Of a stretch of 6,146 nucleotides of DNA, positions 1-4,640 are shown in pieces. The DNA is from JBKGYG01 sp046546235 (GTDB lineage: Bacteria > Bacillota > Clostridia > Lachnospirales > DSM-24629), in assembly GCA_046546235.1 (NCBI GenBank), contig JBKGYG010000077.1:1-6146 (forward strand), in the 5' to 3' direction. How positions within the stretch are numbered: position 1 is the first letter of the stretch; each line of letters opens with the position of its first letter. The translations under genes and the position numbers were made by a program. The notes below the pieces were generated by a model. The model made no database searches and was not told the origin of the DNA. It was given only the letters and a program-made list of their open reading frames with translations.

Positions 1-8
1 TTGATACA

Positions 9-62
9 TGTCCCGATACCATGGAGGTTTAATTGACTATAAATTACTAAGGTGCTGGGACA
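9..62 (+). other. Long stem-loop, candidate antiterminator arm of a structured RNA
   Basis: Bases 9-20 (TGTCCCGATACC) pair with 51-62 (GGTGCTGGGACA). The stem has 12 positions: nine Watson-Crick pairs, two G-U pairs and one A-C mismatch, enclosing a 30-base loop. The 3' arm shares its GGACA with the 5' arm of the terminator hairpin at 58-98, so the two structures cannot form together. That arrangement is typical of attenuators and riboswitch expression platforms. I do not recognise the loop as any known riboswitch or T-box core: no T-box consensus, SAM, cobalamin, c-di-GMP or THF signature was seen. The element may begin upstream of the window. It could equally be the end of a small RNA or a dispersed structured repeat. 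The pairing is seen directly; the function is inferred. Confidence 0.4.
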
Positions 63-104
63 AATCGCGTTGCGAACGTGGTGAAGCCACTTTTGTCCTT
101 TTTT
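58..104 (+). terminator. Branched Rho-independent terminator
   Basis: Bases 58-64 (GGACAAA) pair perfectly with 92-98 (TTTGTCC), followed at once by six T residues (99-104). Two smaller hairpins lie inside the closing stem: 65-68 with 72-75 (TCGC/GCGA, loop GTT) and 78-81 with 87-90 (GTGG/CCAC, loop TGAAG). The whole is therefore a three-way junction rather than a simple hairpin, which is unusual for an intrinsic terminator. It would end transcripts entering from the left edge and competes with the 9-62 stem. It is far (about 225 bases) from the next start codon, so direct attenuation of the DAHP synthase gene is possible but not the obvious reading. Confidence 0.55.
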
Positions 105-236
105 ATTAAAGAAAGTCCTATTTTTTAGATGATTAAAATAATAGCAAAGGAATAATCCTAAGCTTTTATATATAATAGTAGATTATTACAAAATAATTTT
201 TACTTAAATAATCCTAGGATATTTAGCATTAAACAA

Positions 237-259
237 GTTATCTTAAGGCCAAAGATAAC
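237..259. repeat. Inverted repeat upstream of the DAHP synthase promoter
   Basis: Bases 237-244 (GTTATCTT) are the exact reverse complement of 252-259 (AAGATAAC), with a 7-base spacer AAGGCCA. It ends about 10 bases before the candidate -35 box and has no T-tract after it, so it is not a terminator. It could bind an activator or repressor, or be a chance structure in AT-rich DNA. No known operator consensus was recognised. Confidence 0.35.
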
Positions 260-269
260 AAATGACATA

Positions 270-297
270 TTGAATATTACACAATTTGTTTTATAAA
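270..297 (+). promoter_or_regulatory. Candidate sigma-A promoter for DAHP synthase
   Basis: A TTGAAT box at 270-275 is followed after 16 bases by TATAAA at 292-297. Each matches the consensus (TTGACA, TATAAT) at four or five positions. Transcription would start near 304, giving a leader of roughly 27 bases that contains the GGAGGT ribosome binding site. AT-rich DNA offers many near matches, so this is moderate evidence only. Confidence 0.4.
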
Positions 298-330
298 AAT
301 CAAATATAGAATAAAGATGGAGGTAAATAT

Positions 331-1320
331 ATGGTGATTGTTTTAAAGCCGAAAACAGAGAGAGAAAAAATCGACGAATTAAAAAAAGTTGTTGAAAATA
401 TGGGAATAAAAGTTCATGAAACAATAGGAGAAAATTATAGTGTTCTTGGTTTGGTAGGGGACACAAGCAAAATTAATCCAGACCAGTTGGCAGTATATGA
501 TTGTGTTGATAAAACTATGAGAGTTCAACATCCATTTAAAGTAGCAAGTCGACATTTTCATCCAGAAGATACGATAGTTGAAGTAGATTCTGTAAAAATT
601 GGTGGAGATTCCCCAGCTATTATTGCTGGGCCATGTTCCGTAGAATCAGAGGAGCAAGTATTAACTATTGCAAAACAAGTCAAAGAAGCAGGAGCAAACT
701 TATTAAGAGGAGGAGCATATAAACCAAGAAGTTCACCTTATAGTTTTCAAGGTATGGGGGTAGAAGGATTAAAGATTCTTAAGAAAGCAAAAGAGTTAAC
801 AGGCTTACCTATTGTAACGGAAGCCATATGTATTGATACAATAGATTATGTAGCTGAATATGCAGATGTGATGCAGATTGGCGCAAGAAACATGCAAAAC
901 TTTGCATTATTAAAAAAAGCTGGGCAAATTGGAAAACCTGTTTTATTAAAAAGAGGTTTAAGTGCAACTATTGAAGAATGGTTAATGGCTGCTGAATATA
1001 TTATGTCAGAAGGAAATAAAGATGTTATCCTCTGTGAACGAGGAATAAGAACCTTTGAGACATATACAAGGAATACGTTAGATTTAAGTGCTGTTCCCCT
1101 TGTAAAGAAGATATGTCATCTTCCTATTATTGTTGATCCTAGTCATGCAGCAGGGAAATGGGATATGGTAGAGCCATTGTCTAATGGGGCTATGGCAGTA
1201 GGGGCAGATGGGCTTATGATAGAAGTGCACAATAAACCGGAAGAGGCATTAAGTGATGGAGCTCAATCGTTAAAACCTGAGAAGTTTGTTAGATTAATGA
1301 AAGGGTTAGAATTAGTTTAG
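331..1320 (+). CDS. aroF: 3-deoxy-7-phosphoheptulonate (DAHP) synthase, type I-beta with regulatory domain
   Basis: This cytoplasmic enzyme condenses phosphoenolpyruvate and erythrose 4-phosphate to DAHP, the first committed step of the shikimate pathway to Trp, Tyr and Phe. The 329-residue protein is complete. Residues 1 to about 70 form a ferredoxin-like N-terminal domain, which carries Tyr/Phe feedback control in the Thermotoga maritima enzyme. The TIM-barrel follows, with AGPCS (99-103), KPRSSPYSFQG (131-141), QIGARNMQN (182-190), KRG (207-209), CERGIRTF (235-242), DPSHAAGK (269-276), IEVH (297-300) and SDG (308-310). The expected metal ligands Cys102, His272, Glu298 and Asp309 are all present. 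The ATG follows GGAGGT (319-324) by six bases. The gene stands alone: no other shikimate gene is beside it, and a terminator follows. The symbol aroF is the usual one for this subgroup; some genomes use aroA or aroG. Confidence 0.97.
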   Translation: MVIVLKPKTEREKIDELKKVVENMGIKVHETIGENYSVLGLVGDTSKINPDQLAVYDCVDKTMRVQHPFKVASRHFHPEDTIVEVDSVKIGGDSPAIIAGPCSVESEEQVLTIAKQVKEAGANLLRGGAYKPRSSPYSFQGMGVEGLKILKKAKELTGLPIVTEAICIDTIDYVAEYADVMQIGARNMQNFALLKKAGQIGKPVLLKRGLSATIEEWLMAAEYIMSEGNKDVILCERGIRTFETYTRNTLDLSAVPLVKKICHLPIIVDPSHAAGKWDMVEPLSNGAMAVGADGLMIEVHNKPEEALSDGAQSLKPEKFVRLMKGLELV

Positions 1321-1377
1321 CTTTATTTGTATATAGATTCCTCTACTATTATTAAAATATAACTTATCTATAAACTG

Positions 1378-1401
1378 AGGCATTCTTAGGAATGCCTTTT
1401 T
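1378..1401 (+). terminator. Rho-independent terminator after DAHP synthase
   Basis: Bases 1378-1385 (AGGCATTC) pair perfectly with 1390-1397 (GAATGCCT) around a TTAG tetraloop, followed by a short T-tract through 1401. It lies about 57 bases after the aroF stop and separates that gene from the regulator/exporter unit. Confidence 0.9.
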
Positions 1402-1458
1402 ATAAGTTAAAGTATAAAGACAACAAGGTGACAAAACAATGATAATATTGAGAACCCC

Positions 1459-1487
1459 TTGACATATAAAAAAACAAGAGTTATTAT
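1459..1487 (+). promoter_or_regulatory. Strong sigma-A promoter of the TetR/exporter unit
   Basis: A perfect TTGACA at 1459-1464 is followed after the ideal 17 bases by TATTAT at 1482-1487. The start site would fall near 1494-1496, giving a leader of about 45 bases that carries the palindromic operator-like site and the ribosome binding site. An exact TATAAT at 1485-1490 overlaps it, but its 20-base spacing from TTGACA is too long, so the 17-base pairing is preferred. Confidence 0.7.
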
Positions 1488-1497
1488 AATATAAAAA

Positions 1498-1513
1498 TAA
1501 GTAAATACTTACT
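1498..1513. promoter_or_regulatory. Palindromic operator-like site, probable TetR autoregulation
   Basis: Bases 1498-1503 (TAAGTA) are the exact reverse complement of 1506-1511 (TACTTA) around a two-base centre AA. An overlapping palindrome has AGTAA (1500-1504) facing TTACT (1509-1513). Sites built on AGTAAGTACTTACT-like halves are common operators of TetR-family repressors. It sits just after the predicted transcription start and before the ribosome binding site of the TetR gene, where a bound dimer would block transcription of both the regulator and the exporter. The palindrome is seen directly; binding by this particular protein is inferred. Confidence 0.6.
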
Positions 1514-1540
1514 CACTAATCAAATGAAAAGGAGGGTATT

Positions 1541-2149
1541 ATGAAAAAAAGTGAAAGAACTAAAGAAAAAATATTAGAGATAGCTGTGGAGATGGTAGCT
1601 TTAAAGGGGTATTCTTCAACAACGACTAAGGAAATAGCTAAAAGGGCAGGTGTATCTGAAGCCACTATTTTTAAATACTATGCGACTAAGGATGAATTAC
1701 TAAAAAAAATCGTAATTAAAACACTTAATGAGTTTTACGAGTATTCAGTTACTAAATCTTTGCCAGAGGTTTTAAAAAGATGTCAAAACAAACCAATAGA
1801 AATTATTATTAAGAGTATTCTTATTGAGCGACTAACGTTTTTGAAGGACAATTTTTTTGCATTAAGAGTAGTTGTTCAAGAAATGATGATTAATGATACA
1901 GTTATGAAATTATTTAAAGAACAAGCTTGGCAAAAAATTAGCCAAGTAATGTCATATCTTTATGAATTAGGGGTGGAAAGAGGTGAAATAAAAGATATAG
2001 GTGTTGATAATTTTAGCAAACTAATTTTTAGTTTCATAGTTATGTCACTTTATGAATGGATGATAGGGATAAAAGATCCGAATACTGTAGATTTTGAAAA
2101 AGAGGTTAATAACTATATTAATAATATATTTATAGGTATTAATTTATAA
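1541..2149 (+). CDS. TetR/AcrR-family transcriptional repressor
   Basis: This is a 202-residue DNA-binding regulator of normal family length. The N-terminal TetR helix-turn-helix domain spans about residues 6-52. It contains ILEIAVEMVALKGYSSTTTKEIAKRAGVS in outline: helix 1 at 8-20, helix 2 at 27-35, the turn RAGVS at 35-39 and the recognition helix 38-47 with the family pattern TIFKYYATKDELL (42-54). The all-helical C-terminal part (about 60-200) should form the dimer and ligand pocket; it is too variable to name an inducer. The ATG is fixed by GGAGGG at 1531-1536. The palindrome at 1498-1513 suggests autorepression. The exporter gene follows 90 bases downstream on the same strand with no terminator, so it is the likely target. 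Such regulators usually respond to a hydrophobic compound moved by the adjacent transporter, but the effector here is unknown. Confidence 0.93.
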   Translation: MKKSERTKEKILEIAVEMVALKGYSSTTTKEIAKRAGVSEATIFKYYATKDELLKKIVIKTLNEFYEYSVTKSLPEVLKRCQNKPIEIIIKSILIERLTFLKDNFFALRVVVQEMMINDTVMKLFKEQAWQKISQVMSYLYELGVERGEIKDIGVDNFSKLIFSFIVMSLYEWMIGIKDPNTVDFEKEVNNYINNIFIGINL

Positions 2150-2152
2150 CAT

Positions 2153-2179
2153 TTACACTTAAGTGCAATTGCAATGTAA
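2153..2179. repeat. Cluster of nested palindromes between tetR and the exporter gene
   Basis: Inside the 90-base gap between the two genes, TTACA (2153-2157) faces TGTAA (2175-2179). Between them lie three overlapping perfect palindromes: CACTTAAGTG (2156-2165), GCAATTGC (2165-2172) and ATTGCAAT (2168-2175). There is no following T-tract, so this is not a terminator. It could be a second regulator site, an mRNA processing or stability structure, or chance. The CACTTA/TAAGTG halves recall the TACTTA/TAAGTA halves of the 1498-1511 site but in the opposite arrangement. Confidence 0.3.
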
Positions 2180-2239
2180 GGTTAAGTTCAAATCGTTGTG
2201 AATAAGCTTGTAATTGCTTAATATTTAAGGAGGGTAAAG

Positions 2240-4384
2240 ATGGAAAGAATTATTAGGTTTTTCGAGAGATATCGAAAAACATTGGTTGTCTTGCTTGTAT
2301 TAATAAATGTTTTTGCGATAGTAGGGGTTGTGAGAATAGACTTTAGTACAGATTTTGACATATTTATTACTGAGGGCTCTGAGTACCAAAAGAATATGGA
2401 TGAGATAATTGAAAGTTTTGAATCAGATGATCAAGTTATAATAATGGTTGAGTATGAAAATGAATTAAATGATGCAATTGTAAATGATTTAATTAAATTG
2501 GAAAATCAAATTAAGGATGTTTCTAATGTAAGTTCAGTTAATGGTCCAATACCTATTAACTTTTCAGAAGAGAATATAACTATAGAGGCATTACAAAGTT
2601 ATTATACAAAGGTTGAAAACTTATCAGATAAATTTTTGCCTGTTATTCAAAAAGATAATAAGATATTTGTTAGTTTTACAATTATATTGGGTGAGAATTT
2701 CAACGAAAATGATTTAAAAGAAATAGAGGAATATCTTGAAGAGGCTAATATGACATATTATATGTCAGGAAATAGTTATATGCAAAAAAAAATAGTAGAC
2801 TATATATTAATGATTCTGTTGTTTTTACCACCTACAGCATTAATTTTAATTATGCTTGTTTTTAGAATTCAGATGCGAAGTTTTAAAGCTACACTAATAT
2901 CTCTTATTCCTGCTGGTATGGGGGCTGTTTGGGTAGTAGGGGCAATAGGCTGGATTACAAATGAAGTATCTATAATTACTGTATTAGCCCCTATTTTTAC
3001 TATAGTTATTGGAAGTGCTGATGGACTTCATTTTACTTCTCATGTGCAAGATATGTTAGAAGAAGGGAAAAACCATAAAGAAAGTCTAATTAAGACATTG
3101 AAGATGGTTGGAGTACCTATGGTTATTACAACAGTTACTTCTATTGCAGGCTTTTTATCATTATTAGTTATGAATACAAATTCAATTAAAGATTTAGCAA
3201 TTTTTGGTTCTTTGGGTATTTTGTTCGCTGGAATATCTACTTGGTATGTATTACCATTGATTTTTATTGGAGGAATTAAACTAAAGGGTAAGAAAAAAAG
3301 AAAAACACTTAAAATTGATTTGAGAAAAATATGGGGTGGGAAATCTTTTGCTATAGCAGGAGGTTTGATAATCCTTGCGATATATGGAATGACTTTAATT
3401 AAGACAGAATTTAATCAATTAATGTTTTTTAAAAGAAATACAGAGGTACAAAAAGGTTTTGAAAGGATTGTTGAACTAAATGGAGGAGCTATACCTCTTT
3501 TTATGGCAATAAAAATGGAAGAAGATCCTTTGTTACCCAATTATGCAAATAGAATAATGAGCTTTCAAAAAGAATTGGAAGAAAAGGATGCCATAATCAA
3601 AGTTGTGAGTATATATGATTTTTATAGTATGTTTAATTCTTTTGAACAAGGGTTATCGGAGCTAAAGTATCCTAATAATATTATGATGTTAGAACAATTG
3701 CATATGATGGGAACAGAATCAGGAGGATCTAATCAATTAATTAATAGGCAAGAAAAAGTTATTAAATTATTAGTTTTTCCTACGGACTTAGCAAATAATA
3801 CAATAGATGAAATCACCAATTTAATAAATGAATGGGAAAGTGAACAAGAAGATTTAGACGTAAAATTAGCAGGTAGTCAATTTATGATGAAAGAGTTAAA
3901 TGATAACATGATAAATAATCAAGTTAAAAGTTTGCTTTTAGCATTTGTACTAATATTTATATTGTTGTTTATATCATTGAAAAAAATAAGGGCAACTCTA
4001 TTATCTATTTCTCCTATAATAGTTACAATTATTTTGCTCTATGGTTTTTTAGGTATTTTTGGTATTTCATTAAATGTTCTTACTGCTACTATTTTTAGCA
4101 TCACATTAGGCGTTGGGATTGATTATGCAGTTCATTTTACTTCTGTATGGATAAATTTAAAGAAAGAAAAAATGACATCTCAAGAAGCTGTAGAAAAGGC
4201 TTATGAATATACAGCAACACCTATATTAGCAAATGCTTTTGGGTTAGCTATAGGAATGAGTGCTTTGTTAGTTTCGCCTTTAAAAATACATCAAAATGTT
4301 TCTGTTTTAATGTGGATATCAATGATTTTTGCAGTATTTTTAAGTTTATCATTTCTACCATCATTATTAATAAAAGATAGATAG
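2240..4384 (+). CDS. MMPL/RND-superfamily exporter (HAE3-like, COG1033 type)
   Basis: This 714-residue inner-membrane protein belongs to the resistance-nodulation-division superfamily and probably exports a hydrophobic or amphiphilic molecule by proton antiport. It shows the duplicated RND plan: TM1 (about 14-32), an external domain (34-183), TM2-6 (about 187-207, 215-238, 243-266, 293-311, 318-345), a basic cytosolic linker (348-367), TM7 (368-387), a second external domain (389-560), and TM8-12 (about 563-579, 584-608, 611-633, 661-678, 686-708). The TM4 motif GSADG (258-262) and TM10 motif GVGIDYAVHF (624-633) supply the conserved acidic residues Asp261 and Asp628. The tyrosine next to the aspartate is kept in TM10 (Tyr629) but is Gly262 in TM4. 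The ATG follows AAGGAGGG (2227-2234) by five bases. No membrane-fusion or outer-membrane partner is present, as expected for a single-membrane cell. The upstream TetR gene is its probable regulator. The substrate cannot be read from the sequence. Confidence 0.9.
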   Translation: MERIIRFFERYRKTLVVLLVLINVFAIVGVVRIDFSTDFDIFITEGSEYQKNMDEIIESFESDDQVIIMVEYENELNDAIVNDLIKLENQIKDVSNVSSVNGPIPINFSEENITIEALQSYYTKVENLSDKFLPVIQKDNKIFVSFTIILGENFNENDLKEIEEYLEEANMTYYMSGNSYMQKKIVDYILMILLFLPPTALILIMLVFRIQMRSFKATLISLIPAGMGAVWVVGAIGWITNEVSIITVLAPIFTIVIGSADGLHFTSHVQDMLEEGKNHKESLIKTLKMVGVPMVITTVTSIAGFLSLLVMNTNSIKDLAIFGSLGILFAGISTWYVLPLIFIGGIKLKGKKKRKTLKIDLRKIWGGKSFAIAGGLIILAIYGMTLIKTEFNQLMFFKRNTEVQKGFERIVELNGGAIPLFMAIKMEEDPLLPNYANRIMSFQKELEEKDAIIKVVSIYDFYSMFNSFEQGLSELKYPNNIMMLEQLHMMGTESGGSNQLINRQEKVIKLLVFPTDLANNTIDEITNLINEWESEQEDLDVKLAGSQFMMKELNDNMINNQVKSLLLAFVLIFILLFISLKKIRATLLSISPIIVTIILLYGFLGIFGISLNVLTATIFSITLGVGIDYAVHFTSVWINLKKEKMTSQEAVEKAYEYTATPILANAFGLAIGMSALLVSPLKIHQNVSVLMWISMIFAVFLSLSFLPSLLIKDR

Positions 4385-4413
4385 GAAGTTTAGAGATTTA
4401 CCTGAACTCATTG

Positions 4414-4453
4414 AAAAATCCTCATTCTTATAATGAAGAATGAGGATTTTTTT
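4414..4453 (+). terminator. Strong Rho-independent terminator after the exporter gene
   Basis: Bases 4414-4429 and 4436-4451 form a perfect 16-bp stem with the six-base loop ATAATG, continuing into a run of seven T residues (4447-4453). The A-run at the 5' foot (4414-4418) means the minus strand also reads as hairpin plus T-tract, so it could stop transcripts from both sides, although no minus-strand gene is seen nearby. It isolates the TetR/exporter unit from the VanW gene. Confidence 0.95.
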
Positions 4454-4627
4454 GTCGTTAATGAGGAGTGAAGGCTTTTTGGATTCTTGAATACTTAGTG
4501 TAATTTATATGTAAAGAGCATATTTATAAAATCAAATCCATATATATTATGAAATAGAAATTTTATGGAATAATATAATATTTTTGCCATATAAAGGTAA
4601 TAATAAAATAGAATTCTTTTGGTCTGA
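4454..4627. other. Intergenic region upstream of the VanW gene
   Basis: No gene is supported here. Weak promoter candidates are TTGAAT (4487-4492) with TGTAAA (4510-4515, 17-base spacing) and an exact TATAAT at 4574-4579 without a recognisable -35 box. Because a strong terminator lies just upstream, the VanW gene should have its own promoter in this stretch, but I cannot choose one with confidence. The antisense frame over 4563-4760 is a shadow of the VanW gene start and AT-rich leader. Confidence 0.4.
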
Positions 4628-4633
4628 GGGAGG
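4628..4633 (+). promoter_or_regulatory. Ribosome binding site that decides the GTG start of the VanW gene
   Basis: GGGAGG lies seven bases before the GTG at 4641. The reading frame is open upstream to the TAA at 4527 but offers no ATG. Its only other plausible start, a TTG at 4584, has no ribosome binding site. The next in-frame ATG is codon 61, beyond the membrane anchor. The GTG is therefore the best start. Confidence 0.85.
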
Positions 4634-4640
4634 AACAAAA

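Larger units (their letters stand above)
105..330. other. AT-rich intergenic stretch, no gene
   Basis: I see no supportable coding sequence on either strand here. Base composition is strongly A/T compared with the GC-rich element just to its left. It holds a perfect 10-bp palindrome ATCCTAGGAT at 211-220. The 10-mer AATAATCCTA occurs twice, at 151-160 and 207-216. There is an 8-bp-arm inverted repeat at 237-259 and a promoter at about 270-297. A TATAAT hexamer at 171-176 has no acceptable -35 partner. The antisense frame across 200-466 has no ribosome binding site and overlaps the DAHP synthase start, so it is not called. Confidence 0.6.

Noticed and set aside
1..36. Frame ending in TGA at 34-36 that could be the C-terminus of an upstream gene
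   Set aside because: Only eleven codons are visible, and they overlap the 5' arm of the long stem-loop. Nothing identifies a protein family.
8..109. 33-codon ORF over the structured element
   Set aside because: There is no visible ribosome binding site, the start is at the window edge, and the sequence is better explained by RNA pairing and a terminator. Kept as a finding but not called as a gene.
200..561. Minus-strand frames over the DAHP synthase leader and 5' end
   Set aside because: They are antisense to a certain gene, have no ribosome binding site, and have the low-complexity composition of AT-rich shadow frames.
2196..2224. TTGTGA-17-TAATAT promoter just before the exporter gene
   Set aside because: The start site would fall at about 2231, inside the AAGGAGGG ribosome binding site (2227-2234), leaving the transcript without a usable site. 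Co-transcription with tetR is more likely.
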